DNA of 64,000 nucleotides from an uncultured Allomuricauda sp. (GCF_947499585.1 NZ_CANMOO010000001.1:1364001-1428000); one strand, 5' to 3'. Counted from the first letter of the stretch, positions 34,071-42,583 are shown. Notes: generated by a model not told the origin, from the sequence alone. Translations and numbers: made by a program.

Positions 34071-35378
34071 CTAAACACGAACAATCTTAGCACCTATTGC
34101 CCTCAAACGTTCATCAATATTTTCGTAACCGCGATCTATTTGCTCAATATTATTGATTGTGGAAGTTCCCTTGGCCGAAAGCGCCGCTATCAGCAAAGAA
34201 ACACCAGCTCTAATATCAGGAGAAACCATTGTGGTGGCTTTTAATGTGGATTTAAAATCATGCCCAATAACCGTAGCACGGTGTGGGTCGCATAAAATAA
34301 TTTTGGCACCCATATCAATTAATTTATCCACAAAGAACAATCGGCTTTCAAACATTTTTTGGTGAATGACCACCTCGCCTTTTGCCTGGATGGCCACAAC
34401 CAACAGAATACTCAACAAATCCGGTGTCAAACCTGGCCATGGAGCATCAGCGATCGTAAGAATTGAACCATCAATATAATTCTGTACCTCATACCCATTC
34501 TCATGTCTCGGAATATAGATGTCATCACCCTTACGTTCTAGCTTGATACCCAATTTTTGAAAAGCATTGGGTATTTGTCCCAAATCATCCCAACTCACAT
34601 TCTTAATTGTAAGTTCACTACGGGTCATTGCTGCCAAACCTACCCAGCTACCAATTTCAATCATATCTGGTAACATAGTATGCTCGGTACCTCCTAAAGT
34701 CTCAACACCTTCAATGGTCAAAAGATTGGAGCCAATACCAGATATCTTCGCCCCCATTCTGTTCAACATCTTGCATAATTGCTGCAAGTAAGGCTCACAC
34801 GCAGCATTATAAATTGTGGTCGTGCCTTCCGCTAAAACGGCTGCCATTACAATGTTTGCGGTTCCAGTAACAGAAGCCTCATCCAAAAGCATATAAGTAC
34901 CCTTGAGCTTTTCAGCTTCTACACCGTAAAAATATTCCTCCTTGTTATATCTAAATTTTGCTCCAAGCTTAATAAACCCTTCAAAATGGGTATCCAAACG
35001 TCTTCTTCCTATTTTGTCTCCACCTGGTTTGGGTATATAGCCCTTTCCAAATCTTGCCAATAACGGACCTACAAGCATAATGGAACCCCTCAACCCGCGA
35101 CCATCTTGTTTAAACTGGTCAGATTGCAAGTACTCCAAGTTGATGTCATCTGCTTTAAAAGTATAGGACCCTTTACCTTTTTTTTGGATTTTAACACCCA
35201 AATCTTCCAGCAAAGCGATAAGCTTATTTACATCAATAATATCTGGAATATTATTAATAGTGATTTTTTCTCCTGAAAGCAAAACCGCACAAAGAATTTG
35301 TAGTGCTTCGTTCTTTGCGCCTTGAGGTGTAATTTCACCATGAAGTTGGTGGCCACCCTCTATTCGAAATGTTCCCAT
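34071..35378 (-). CDS. murA: UDP-N-acetylglucosamine 1-carboxyvinyltransferase with Cys-to-Asp active site
   Basis: The 435-residue cytosolic enzyme transfers enolpyruvate from PEP to UDP-GlcNAc, the first committed step of peptidoglycan synthesis. N-terminal GAKNEALQIL contains the PEP-binding Lys22 and Asn23. The catalytic loop reads PKPGGDKIGRRRLD: Asp121 replaces the Cys that in E. coli (Cys115) is alkylated by fosfomycin. Asp variants elsewhere, for example in mycobacteria, are active and fosfomycin resistant. The gene is followed upstream, in transcription order, by DUF4290 with a 15-bp gap, a common flavobacterial pair. Confidence 0.95.
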   Translation of the reverse strand: MGTFRIEGGHQLHGEITPQGAKNEALQILCAVLLSGEKITINNIPDIIDVNKLIALLEDLGVKIQKKGKGSYTFKADDINLEYLQSDQFKQDGRGLRGSIMLVGPLLARFGKGYIPKPGGDKIGRRRLDTHFEGFIKLGAKFRYNKEEYFYGVEAEKLKGTYMLLDEASVTGTANIVMAAVLAEGTTTIYNAACEPYLQQLCKMLNRMGAKISGIGSNLLTIEGVETLGGTEHTMLPDMIEIGSWVGLAAMTRSELTIKNVSWDDLGQIPNAFQKLGIKLERKGDDIYIPRHENGYEVQNYIDGSILTIADAPWPGLTPDLLSILLVVAIQAKGEVVIHQKMFESRLFFVDKLIDMGAKIILCDPHRATVIGHDFKSTLKATTMVSPDIRAGVSLLIAALSAKGTSTINNIEQIDRGYENIDERLRAIGAKIVRV

Positions 35379-35393
35379 GTATTCCTTTGGAAT

Positions 35394-36059
35394 TTAATAC
35401 CTCTTTTTTCCTCTATTATTGTTTCGCTGACCTTTCTTATTGTTATTGTTACTGGTGCCGTTCCTGTTAGATTTAGCCAAGCGATTCTTAAGGAATTGTC
35501 CACTATCAGTCAAACTTTCACCATCCGGAGCTAAATCAATCTGTCCATCGCTCAAGTCTTTTAGATGATTAAAGATTGCTGAGTCTTCCACAGTATCCTT
35601 GTTCCAGTTCAGATAGCATTTTTTCATGTGATTTGCTATGGCATATTCCAAGCCAGAACGCATATCGCCCTTTTCCCAGCTTATGGCAACATCTACCATT
35701 CTTTTGATGTTGTTTCCATAAAACCTGTATTTAGGATGGTTTTGCGGATATTCCAAAGGTTCTGGACGTTGTTGCAATACTTCTTTAGGGGTAATTGGGA
35801 AAGGGGAATCTACATCCAATTTAAAATCAGACATGATAAAAAGTTGATCCCATAGTTTATGCTGAAAATCAGGAACATCACGAAAATGCGGCTGTAGATT
35901 GCCCATTACACTTATAATGGATTTTGCAACTTTATTTCGTTCTTCCCTATCCGCTATGGAAACTGCATGGTCAACCATTTTTTGAAAATGACGGCCATAC
36001 TCGGGAATGATGAGCTTAGAGCGCTCTGTATTATATTCTAAATTCTCTACTAGATTCAA
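35394..36059 (-). CDS. DUF4290 protein
   Basis: The 221-residue protein belongs to a Bacteroidota-restricted family of unknown function. The N-terminal conserved segment is NLEYNTERSKLIIPEYGRHF; the middle contains FPITPKEVLQQRPEPLEYP and KYRFYGNNIKRMVD. The last 35 residues are low-complexity Asn/Lys/Arg (RNGTSNNNNKKGQRNNNRG), probably disordered and possibly nucleic-acid binding. The only suitable start is TTG at 36059, directly before the conserved NLVENLEYN. It precedes murA by 15 bp on the same strand, so a cell-envelope role is plausible from context only. Confidence 0.85.
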   Translation of the reverse strand: MNLVENLEYNTERSKLIIPEYGRHFQKMVDHAVSIADREERNKVAKSIISVMGNLQPHFRDVPDFQHKLWDQLFIMSDFKLDVDSPFPITPKEVLQQRPEPLEYPQNHPKYRFYGNNIKRMVDVAISWEKGDMRSGLEYAIANHMKKCYLNWNKDTVEDSAIFNHLKDLSDGQIDLAPDGESLTDSGQFLKNRLAKSNRNGTSNNNNKKGQRNNNRGKKRY

Positions 36060-36144
36060 ATTAAAGAGTTTAATGAAGTTAAATTATTGGGAAGTATATC
36101 CAATAACGTTCGCAAAATAATAAAATTATAGCAATCCGCGTGAT

Positions 36145-36432
36145 TTAAAGGGAAATAACCCCTTCTACTGTAGATACTTCCTTGTATTTGGCAATTACCT
36201 CGTCAGGACTGTCTAAATGTACAGTAATGGAAATACTGGTATACGTACCTTTTTTAGATTTTTTTGATTCTATGACCGCCCCTGTGTTGTTGAAAATGTT
36301 ATTTATTTGCTCTATTCGCTCCTCATCCGTAGGCACAATAAATTTGTATAAATAGTTAGATGGCCATTTTGTGGTCTCCAACAATTGTTCTTTAAGCCTA
36401 GAATAAAACTCATCGGATTTCTCCTTCTCCAT
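36145..36432 (-). CDS. DUF493 family protein (YbeD-like)
   Basis: The 95-residue ACT-like alpha/beta protein matches the DUF493/YbeD family: WPSNYLYKFIVPTDEERIEQI at the start of the fold, and KGTYTSISITVHLDSPDEVIAKY in the second half. The family has no settled function; E. coli YbeD lies in a lipoate/peptidoglycan neighbourhood. Its start lies 90 bp from the divergent ATPase gene. The DUF4290 gene follows after an 85-bp gap in the same direction. Confidence 0.88.
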   Translation of the reverse strand: MEKEKSDEFYSRLKEQLLETTKWPSNYLYKFIVPTDEERIEQINNIFNNTGAVIESKKSKKGTYTSISITVHLDSPDEVIAKYKEVSTVEGVISL

Positions 36433-36522
36433 TCTGCTATTTTTTTACAAAGATATGGGTTAGTCTACAATTTTTTTTTCCTTCTTCCTATTTCATTACT
36501 TTGTGTTTATAAATATTTGTGG

Positions 36523-37086
36523 TTGAACAACAATAAAGTAGTCATTACAGGAGCACCGGGAACAGGAAAAACATCTATCATAAATGGGTTGGAAGACAAA
36601 GGTTATTATTGTTTTCACGAAATTATCAGGGATATGACCTCAAATGCAAAAAAAGAAGGAGAGGCGGAAGCATTTGTATCCAACCCTTTGGTCTTTGTAG
36701 AGGATGCTTTACAGTTCAATAAAGATTTACTTTCTGGCAGGGTGCAACACTACAAAAATTCATTAGAATTAGACGTTCCTTTTAGTTTCTTTGATCGTGG
36801 TGTTCCGGATGTCCTTGCATATATGGACTTCTTTGATCAAACGTATCAGGAAGAATTTATTTCTGCTTGTGAGGACCATCGCTACGACTCCATATTTATT
36901 GTGCCCCCGTGGCAAGAGATTTACATATCTGACAACGAAAGATTAGAAACATTTGATGAGGCAGAGAAAATTCACGAGGCTCTAGTCAACACCTATACTA
37001 GGTTTGGGTACGACCCCATTATTGTACCAAAAAACCCAGTTTCTGATCGCATAGCATTTGTTTTGGAAACACTTAATCCTAACTAG
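36523..37086 (+). CDS. Small P-loop ATPase (AAA_28/NadR-like)
   Basis: The protein starts directly before the Walker A loop, so I take the TTG at 36523, giving 187 residues. The open frame extends back to 36385, but that part lies antisense to the DUF493 gene and reads as hydrophobic nonsense. Walker A is VVITGAPGTGKTSI at residues 5-18. A Walker-B-like PFSFFDRGVPDVLAYM and a C-terminal ETFDEAEKIHEALVNTY are typical of the AAA_28 family, thought to be kinase-like. Substrate unknown. Its TAG stop overlaps the GTG start of recQ by one base. Confidence 0.82.
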   Translation: MNNNKVVITGAPGTGKTSIINGLEDKGYYCFHEIIRDMTSNAKKEGEAEAFVSNPLVFVEDALQFNKDLLSGRVQHYKNSLELDVPFSFFDRGVPDVLAYMDFFDQTYQEEFISACEDHRYDSIFIVPPWQEIYISDNERLETFDEAEKIHEALVNTYTRFGYDPIIVPKNPVSDRIAFVLETLNPN

Positions 37087-38978
37087 TGCAAAAGGAAGCT
37101 AAAACCATTTTAAAAGAGTACTGGGGTCATGATGGTTTTAGAGGGTCTCAAAAAGAAATCATTGATACTGTTTCAGATGGGAAAGATGTATTGGCATTAA
37201 TGCCCACTGGAGGAGGAAAATCTGCTTGCTATCAAATTCCGGCCTTGTTAAAAGATGGTATTTGCATTGTTGTTTCACCTTTAGTTGCTTTAATACAAGA
37301 CCAAGTAAGTCAGTTAAAAGAAAGAGGTATCAAAGCTCTTGCGCTTACTGGTGGTATTTCTTTTGAGGAGTTAAACGACCTTTTAGATAATTGTCTGTAC
37401 GGGAATTATAAGTTTTTGTATTTATCTCCTGAACGTCTTCAGCAATCCATAGTTCAGGAAAGAATAATGGAAATGAACGTAAATGTTATCGCTATTGATG
37501 AGGCACACTGTATCTCTCAATGGGGAAACGATTTTAGACCTGCTTACTTAGATTGTGCTATTCTTAAAGACCTAGCTCCAGATGCCCCTATGATTGCACT
37601 CACCGCTACCGCAACACCGAAAGTGGTGGAAGATATTGTTGAAAATCTACAGCTAAATCAGGCTAAAATATTTAAAGATTCCTTTTCTAGGTCAAACATT
37701 GTTTTTAAAGTAAAAGAGACAGAAGACAAACGCTATCAGTTAAAAAAATACGTGAGTGCCAACCCTGGAAGTTCAATTGTCTATGTGCGTTCCCGTAAAA
37801 TGTCTTTGTTTCTTTCTGAGTTTTTGAACAAAAATGGTTTTAAAGCCTCGTTTTTCCATGGTGGGATTTCAAGAGCTGAAAAAGAGCAAAGGTTAGAGCA
37901 TTGGTTAAAAGAGAAAGTAAATGTTATGATTGCTACCAACGCTTTTGGGATGGGCGTGGACAAACCTAATGTGCGGCTGGTCGTGCATTATCAAATACCA
38001 GATAGTTTAGAGAGTTATTTTCAAGAAGCAGGAAGAGCAGGAAGAGACGGTAATACATCAACAGCTATTCTTCTTACTACAAAAGAAGATGAAGAATTGG
38101 CAAAACAACAATTTTTATCCTCTTTGCCAGATGTTGATTTTGTAAAGAAACTATATATGCAGTTGAATAACTATTTTCAGATTTCTTATGGGGAATCAAC
38201 TGCAGAAACCTTTGCATTAAAATTCAATAAGTTTTGTAAACGATATGAGTTTAATCCTAACATGGCTTATAACGGATTAAGGATTCTTGACCAAAACTCC
38301 GTAATTGCATTATCCGATACTTTTAATGAAAAGACTGCACTCAAATTTGTAGCTTCAAAAGCAGGTATTTTTGAATATTTAAAAAACAACCGTAAGAAGG
38401 CTCCTATCATTCAAACCATTCTGCGTACTTATGGAGGAATAACAGATTATGAAACGAAAATAAATCTTCATCTATTATCTAAAAAAACTGGAGTACAAGA
38501 AAAAGTCATTAAAAAAATACTGGAACAATTACACAAAGATGGTATTGCAGAATATAAAAATATCACAAGTGATTTAGAGGTTACTTTTTTAGTGCCTAGA
38601 GAGGACGATCGTACCATTAACCTGTTTGCAAAAAAAATCAGAGATTTCAATACTGTAAAACAGGACAATATGACCTCCATGTTGGATTATGTAAAAAACA
38701 CGAAAGTATGTCGCAGTGTTTTCTTACTAAACTATTTTGGAGAAAAAGCAAAAGATAAATGCGGTACATGCGATATTTGCACAAAAAAGGACAATGTGCC
38801 CTCAGGCACATTAAAAGATAGGGTATTTGACCTCTTGAAGACGGCTCCGCATACCTCCAGACAATTAATGCAAATAGTTGAAGGTGAAGAAAAGATAGTA
38901 CTACAGGTGCTACAAAGATTGTTAGAGGACGAATTAATTATATTGAATCAGAAGAATGAGTACATCATCAAAACATAA
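37086..38978 (+). CDS. recQ: RecQ-family ATP-dependent DNA helicase
   Basis: The 630-residue helicase starts with GTG overlapping the preceding stop. SF2 motifs are intact: Walker A MPTGGGKSACYQIP, DEAH box IDEAHCISQWGNDFRP, ATATPKV (motif III), ATNAFGMGVDKPNVR (motif V) and EAGRAGRDG (motif VI). The RQC zinc knuckle C..C-GTCDIC (KDKCGTCDICTKK, about residue 560) is followed by a short winged-helix ending. No HRDC domain follows, so it is shorter than E. coli RecQ in that part. It unwinds 3'-5' in recombination and fork repair. The fmt start lies 23 bp inside its 3' end. Confidence 0.93.
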   Translation: MQKEAKTILKEYWGHDGFRGSQKEIIDTVSDGKDVLALMPTGGGKSACYQIPALLKDGICIVVSPLVALIQDQVSQLKERGIKALALTGGISFEELNDLLDNCLYGNYKFLYLSPERLQQSIVQERIMEMNVNVIAIDEAHCISQWGNDFRPAYLDCAILKDLAPDAPMIALTATATPKVVEDIVENLQLNQAKIFKDSFSRSNIVFKVKETEDKRYQLKKYVSANPGSSIVYVRSRKMSLFLSEFLNKNGFKASFFHGGISRAEKEQRLEHWLKEKVNVMIATNAFGMGVDKPNVRLVVHYQIPDSLESYFQEAGRAGRDGNTSTAILLTTKEDEELAKQQFLSSLPDVDFVKKLYMQLNNYFQISYGESTAETFALKFNKFCKRYEFNPNMAYNGLRILDQNSVIALSDTFNEKTALKFVASKAGIFEYLKNNRKKAPIIQTILRTYGGITDYETKINLHLLSKKTGVQEKVIKKILEQLHKDGIAEYKNITSDLEVTFLVPREDDRTINLFAKKIRDFNTVKQDNMTSMLDYVKNTKVCRSVFLLNYFGEKAKDKCGTCDICTKKDNVPSGTLKDRVFDLLKTAPHTSRQLMQIVEGEEKIVLQVLQRLLEDELIILNQKNEYIIKT

Positions 38979-39924
38979 TAATCCTTTACGAATTGTATTT
39001 ATGGGCACTCCTGACTTTGCAGTGGGAACTCTAAAAAGCATTCTAGACGCTGGCCTTGATGTTGTAGGTGTAATCACAGCTCCGGATAGACCGGCAGGTA
39101 GGGGTAGAAAAATTCAAGAATCAGCGGTTAAACAATTTGCTATTAAGCATAACCTTAAAGTACTGCAACCTACAAATCTAAAGGATGAAGTTTTTTTGGA
39201 AGAACTAAGAAACCTAAGAGCAAACCTACAGGTAGTGGTTGCTTTTAGAATGCTGCCCAAAGTCGTTTGGCAAATGCCCCAATACGGAACGTTTAACCTT
39301 CATGCTTCTCTCCTACCCCAGTATCGTGGTGCGGCTCCAATAAATTGGGCCATCATTAATGGTGAAACAGAAACGGGCGTAACTACATTCTTTATCGATG
39401 ATAAAATTGATACAGGAAACATCATACTTCAAAAAACCGAAGCAATATATCCGGAAGATAATGTGGGTACACTGCATGATAGGTTAATGGAGCTTGGTGC
39501 TAAACTAGTTGTGGAAACCTGCCTGCAAATTGCCAACAATGATTTTTCAACCACTGCACAAAAGGAATTTGATGACTTAAAACCAGCCCACAAAATTCAT
39601 AAAGAAACCTGCCAAATAGATTGGAACGCTCCATTGAACAAAATACAGGACTTTATAAGAGGCCTGAGTCCTTATCCCGCTGCGTGGACACATTTGATAA
39701 ATAATGGAAAGGAAGAAAGCATGAAAATTTATAAAACAAAAATGGAACCTTGCGAACATGAGCATCCTATCGGTAATCTTTTTTCAGATAAAAAGACTTT
39801 AAAAGTTGCTACAAAAGGAGGATATCTTCAAATTCTTGAATTACAATTACCAGGGAAGCGAAAAATGCAAGTATCTGAAATTCTGAATGGTCTAAATTTT
39901 GATAAAACTGCTCATCTTCGCTAA
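38956..39924 (+). CDS. fmt: Methionyl-tRNA formyltransferase
   Basis: The 322-residue cytosolic enzyme formylates initiator Met-tRNA with 10-formyl-THF. The start is preceded by recQ coding sequence (overlap 23 bp), and MGTPDFAVGTLKSILDAG begins the formyltransferase domain. Catalytic signature HASLLPQYRGAAPINWAI contains the active-site Asn and His, with the general-base Asp in FIDDKIDTGNI. The C-terminal OB-fold domain spans about residues 205-320. Length and motifs are standard. Confidence 0.95.
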   Translation: MSTSSKHNNPLRIVFMGTPDFAVGTLKSILDAGLDVVGVITAPDRPAGRGRKIQESAVKQFAIKHNLKVLQPTNLKDEVFLEELRNLRANLQVVVAFRMLPKVVWQMPQYGTFNLHASLLPQYRGAAPINWAIINGETETGVTTFFIDDKIDTGNIILQKTEAIYPEDNVGTLHDRLMELGAKLVVETCLQIANNDFSTTAQKEFDDLKPAHKIHKETCQIDWNAPLNKIQDFIRGLSPYPAAWTHLINNGKEESMKIYKTKMEPCEHEHPIGNLFSDKKTLKVATKGGYLQILELQLPGKRKMQVSEILNGLNFDKTAHLR

Positions 39925-40025
39925 GCCCTTACTATCACTAGGCTTGCAAATGACCCCATTTTTTTCAACTTTATCAACAAACCTTTCAAGTTATTAACAA
40001 AAAGCCCTATTTCCCTTGGTTTTAC

Positions 40026-40055
40026 TTGCGTTAAAAGCAAATCCATATAAATTTG
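40026..40055 (+). promoter_or_regulatory. Bacteroidota sigma-A promoter of the HU gene
   Basis: TTG at 40026-40028, a 19-bp spacer and a perfect -7 box TAAATTTG at 40048-40055 lie 44 bp upstream of the HU ATG. It is the best consensus promoter in the window. Confidence 0.75.
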
Positions 40056-40099
40056 TTTAGCATTAAAATTATATTAACAACAATTAATTTAATTCCATT

Positions 40100-40372
40100 A
40101 TGAACAAAACAGAATTAATCGATGCTATGGCAGCCGATGCGGGCATCACTAAGGCAGCAGCCAAAAAAGCATTGGAATCTTTCTTAGGAAATGTAGAGGG
40201 ATCACTTAAAAAAGGAAACAGAGTTTCTTTAGTAGGTTTTGGTTCTTGGTCAGTATCCAGGAGAAACGCAAGAGATGGTAGAAACCCACAAACGGGACAA
40301 ACTATCAAGATTGCAGCTAAGAACGTTGTAAAGTTCAAAGCAGGAGCAGAATTGAGCGGCTCTGTAAACTAA
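40100..40372 (+). CDS. HU-family DNA-binding protein
   Basis: The 90-residue nucleoid protein has the canonical HU fold: helices MNKTELIDAMAADAGITKA and KKALESFLGNVEGSLKKG, the beta-ribbon arm with GFGSWSVSRRNARDGRNPQTG, and the C-terminal IKIAAKNVVKFKAGAEL. It binds DNA without strict specificity and compacts and bends it. It has its own strong promoter and terminator, consistent with an abundant monocistronic mRNA. Confidence 0.96.
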   Translation: MNKTELIDAMAADAGITKAAAKKALESFLGNVEGSLKKGNRVSLVGFGSWSVSRRNARDGRNPQTGQTIKIAAKNVVKFKAGAELSGSVN

Positions 40373-40396
40373 TCAATTAGATTTTCAGATATATAG

Positions 40397-40426
40397 AAGC
40401 ACTTCTTTTAAAAGAAGTGCTTTTTT
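40397..40426 (+). terminator. Intrinsic terminator of the HU gene
   Basis: AAGCACTTCTTTT and AAAAGAAGTGCTT are perfect complements (40397-40409 and 40410-40422), followed by a T run. Confidence 0.93.
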
Positions 40427-40497
40427 ATTTTAACAAAGTTGTAGTTTTTTGTAATTATCAGATATTATATTACATTTAGAAATAAGAATGTTGCACT

Positions 40498-41058
40498 ATG
40501 GTTAGCGATGAACCTAAAAAAGGGAAATTATTGGTTGCGGAACCCACACTAACTGGTGATGTTTCTTTTAATCGGTCTGTAGTCTTACTCGCTGAGCATA
40601 ACCATGAAGGTTCTGTAGGGTTTATCCTGAATAAACCATTGGATTATAACATATGTGACCTTATTTCTGAGATTACAATTCCCTTCAAAGTTTTCAATGG
40701 TGGACCTGTGGAGCAGGACAACCTATACTTTATACATAAAGTTCCTGAACTTATTGATGATAGCATCGAAATTTCGGATGGTATTTTTTGGGGAGGTAAT
40801 TTTGAGAAAACCGTTGAGCTCATCAATAACAAAACCATTTCGGAACAAGATATCCGTTTCTTTTTGGGGTATTCTGGTTGGGACTCTAGCCAGTTAGACC
40901 AAGAGCTTTCTTCAAAATCATGGGTAGTGGTGCAAAATGAGTATGAAAGTAGCATCCTAGAAAAATCTTCCAATGCATTTTGGAAGGAGAAAATGGTGGA
41001 ATTGGGTGGTGATTATTTGTTATGGTCCAATGCCCCTGAAAATCCCTCTCTAAACTGA
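40498..41058 (+). CDS. YqgE/AlgH family protein
   Basis: The 186-residue protein matches the UPF0301/AlgH family: GKLLVAEPTLTGDVSFNRSV at the start, HEGSVGFILNKPL in the middle, VFNGGPVEQDNLYFIHK, and the late FFLGYSGWDSSQLDQEL. AlgH is linked to alginate regulation in Pseudomonas, but the biochemical activity is unsettled. It has its own upstream region after the HU terminator. It converges with a 4-amino-4-deoxychorismate lyase-like gene with a 1-bp gap. Confidence 0.9.
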   Translation: MVSDEPKKGKLLVAEPTLTGDVSFNRSVVLLAEHNHEGSVGFILNKPLDYNICDLISEITIPFKVFNGGPVEQDNLYFIHKVPELIDDSIEISDGIFWGGNFEKTVELINNKTISEQDIRFFLGYSGWDSSQLDQELSSKSWVVVQNEYESSILEKSSNAFWKEKMVELGGDYLLWSNAPENPSLN

Positions 41059-41059
41059 T

Positions 41060-41905
41060 TTAGCCAATTCTAGCTTTGGCATTCAATTTTCCCAAAAGAC
41101 TTTTTGCAACAGTATTAGTGTATTCTTTTTTCCGGTATTTGTATATAGGTCTTATACCTTGAATGCTATTTGTAATAAAAAGTTCATCTGCTTTTTGAAG
41201 TTCAAATGGCGATATGGATTCTTCCAACAATTGATAATCCTCAGTAGAATCAATTATTTCCATTAGTTTTTTTCTAATAATACCATTCAAACAGCCATCA
41301 TCTAAAGGTGGTGTTTTTATAATATTCCCTTTTATCAAGAAAAGGTTTCCGTTAATGACCTCAACAACTTGTTTATCATTATTGATTAGCAAACAATTAT
41401 TATATCCATTTTCTTTTGCGTAAACACTTGCAACTACATTAAGTATTTTATTGGTGGTTTTTAAGTTGGAGAGCATGTCTTTGTTCACAAAATAATCTTT
41501 GAACAGCTCCACTTCATAACTTTCCTCATCGATAAGATAAAACGGAGATTCCAACGAGCTTGTTTCTATAACAAATGAAACTTCATTAGTTGTGGGATTG
41601 TACAATCCTCCTTCGTTCCTAAAAACGGTCAATCTAACCCTAGCTGGCCTTGCTTCAAAACCGTTTTCAGCGACAGTTTTTATAATCTCTTCTTCAAGAA
41701 ACTCCAAAGTAAATTCCATAGGAATTTCCATTCTTAGGATCCGCATGGAGGCCATCAACCTAAAATAATGGTCTTCCCAAAAAAAGATAGTACCATTAAT
41801 GCACCTAACAGTTTCAAAAAGAGCGTCACCGTACTTTAATCCCCTATTGCTATAATTGAAAATACTTTTTTCTTCTGAAAAAAGTTTGCCGTTAAAATTG
41901 ACCAT
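41060..41905 (-). CDS. Class IV aminotransferase (aminodeoxychorismate lyase-like)
   Basis: The 281-residue PLP enzyme belongs to the branched-chain aminotransferase/PabC fold. The N-terminal NRGLKYGDALFETVRCING is typical of PabC. The PLP lysine is expected in LKTTNKILNVVASVYAKE (about residue 152), and the cofactor phosphate loop in TNSIQGIRPI near the C-terminus. PabC makes p-aminobenzoate for folate; D-amino-acid aminotransferase is the alternative and no folate genes are adjacent. A terminator hairpin ends directly at its start codon, and a -7 box just upstream implies its own near-leaderless transcript. Confidence 0.82.
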   Translation of the reverse strand: MVNFNGKLFSEEKSIFNYSNRGLKYGDALFETVRCINGTIFFWEDHYFRLMASMRILRMEIPMEFTLEFLEEEIIKTVAENGFEARPARVRLTVFRNEGGLYNPTTNEVSFVIETSSLESPFYLIDEESYEVELFKDYFVNKDMLSNLKTTNKILNVVASVYAKENGYNNCLLINNDKQVVEVINGNLFLIKGNIIKTPPLDDGCLNGIIRKKLMEIIDSTEDYQLLEESISPFELQKADELFITNSIQGIRPIYKYRKKEYTNTVAKSLLGKLNAKARIG

Positions 41906-41931
41906 AAAAAAAGCCTTGAAAAAATCAAGGC
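41906..41931 (-). terminator. Terminator of the START-like gene abutting the next start codon
   Basis: On the reverse strand GCCTTGA (complement of 41925-41931) pairs with TCAAGGC (complement of 41913-41919) around a 5-nt T loop, then T7 (41906-41912) runs directly into the ATG of the aminotransferase at 41905. This is an unusual position for an intrinsic terminator. Confidence 0.75.
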
Positions 41932-41939
41932 CAAATATA
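41932..41939 (-). promoter_or_regulatory. -7 box inferred to initiate the class IV aminotransferase
   Basis: The reverse strand carries TATATTTG here, a perfect TAnnTTTG match. Initiation 5-7 bp further on would fall inside the upstream arm of the terminator hairpin, giving a transcript that cannot form it. No clear TTG is seen in the -33 region. Confidence 0.45.
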
Positions 41940-41959
41940 CGTTATAGTTAAGAATCTCT

Positions 41960-42343
41960 CTACTTTGATCCAAGTACTTGTTTAAGATCAGACACTTGGT
42001 TTTCCCAAAGCATTTTTGCCTCGTCCACTTCATCATCATCTGCAAAATCTGTTATAAACAATGAAACATCTTTGGTGATTTCATCCACAATAATACGCAT
42101 TTCAAAAAAGCTGTCGTCTTCATTTTCTTCCCAAGAAAACTTAACGAACTCGTCGCTTTTTCGTTTTAACATCTTTGCATTTTCCTCAGAACCATCCCAA
42201 ATAAAAGTGAACATTTCACTACGGGAATTTACATTGTCTGCATACCATTCAGATAAACCAGAGGGAGTGGAAATATATTGGTAAAGCAACTGTGGAGAAG
42301 CTTGAATAACAAACTCTATTTCAAATTTAATCTTATCACTCAT
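41960..42343 (-). CDS. START-like domain protein (AHSA1/SRPBCC superfamily)
   Basis: The ATG at 42343 is preferred over the in-frame TTG at 42355. The 127-residue protein is a compact helix-grip fold found mainly in Bacteroidota: MSDKIKFEIEFVIQASPQLL, LSEWYADNVNSR, an acidic middle (WEENEDDSFFEMRII) and a C-terminal helix AKMLWENQVSDLKQVLG. SRPBCC domains bind lipids or act as co-chaperones; no specific ligand is known here. It precedes the class IV aminotransferase and is separated from it by a hairpin terminator. Confidence 0.85.
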   Translation of the reverse strand: MSDKIKFEIEFVIQASPQLLYQYISTPSGLSEWYADNVNSRSEMFTFIWDGSEENAKMLKRKSDEFVKFSWEENEDDSFFEMRIIVDEITKDVSLFITDFADDDEVDEAKMLWENQVSDLKQVLGSK

Positions 42344-42432
42344 TATAGTGCTCAATTTTTCCTTTCAACATTTGATATAATTCGGGAAGATATAAAAATA
42401 AATATCAAATAATAAATTAATTTGAATTTTGA

Positions 42433-42459
42433 TTGAGCAAAAATTAAACTTTATATTTG
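42433..42459 (+). promoter_or_regulatory. Bacteroidota promoter of tRNA-Met
   Basis: TTG at 42433-42435, 16 bp, then TATATTTG at 42452-42459, a perfect -7 match 20 bp before the tRNA 5' end. Confidence 0.65.
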
Positions 42460-42479
42460 CAGCCGCTTAACGGCACCAT

Positions 42480-42553
42480 GGCGAGGTAGCTCAGGTGGTT
42501 AGAGCGCAGGATTCATAACCCTGAGGTCGGGGGTTCAAGTCCCCCTCTCGCTA
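42480..42553 (+). tRNA. tRNA-Met (CAT), elongator-type
   Basis: The 74-nt sequence folds as a cloverleaf. Acceptor GGCGAGG pairs with TCTCGCT (two G-U pairs), the anticodon arm encloses TTCATAA with anticodon CAT, and the T arm is GGGGG-TTCAAGT-CCCCC, with discriminator A. The 3' CCA is not encoded. CAT tRNAs can be initiator Met, elongator Met or lysidine-modified Ile2. Initiator is excluded by the paired first base and lack of the GGG/CCC anticodon stem. Elongator Met is favoured, but Ile2 is not fully ruled out. An A-C mismatch sits at the top of the anticodon stem. Confidence 0.93.
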
Positions 42554-42554
42554 C

Positions 42555-42583
42555 AAAAAAGACCATCAATTGATGGTCTTTTT
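42555..42583 (+). terminator. Intrinsic terminator of tRNA-Met
   Basis: GACCATCAA (42561-42569) and TTGATGGTC (42570-42578) form a perfect stem with A6 before it and T5 after it. Confidence 0.92.

Noticed and set aside
36385-36522. N-terminal extension of the P-loop ATPase (hydrophobic 46 residues)
   Set aside because: It starts with TTG, overlaps the DUF493 gene in antisense, and the Walker A motif sits at the usual place only when starting at 36523.
42480-42553. Initiator tRNA-fMet or tRNA-Ile2 (CAT)
   Set aside because: The first acceptor pair can form and the anticodon stem lacks the three G-C pairs of initiators; Ile2 cannot be excluded but elongator Met fits better.
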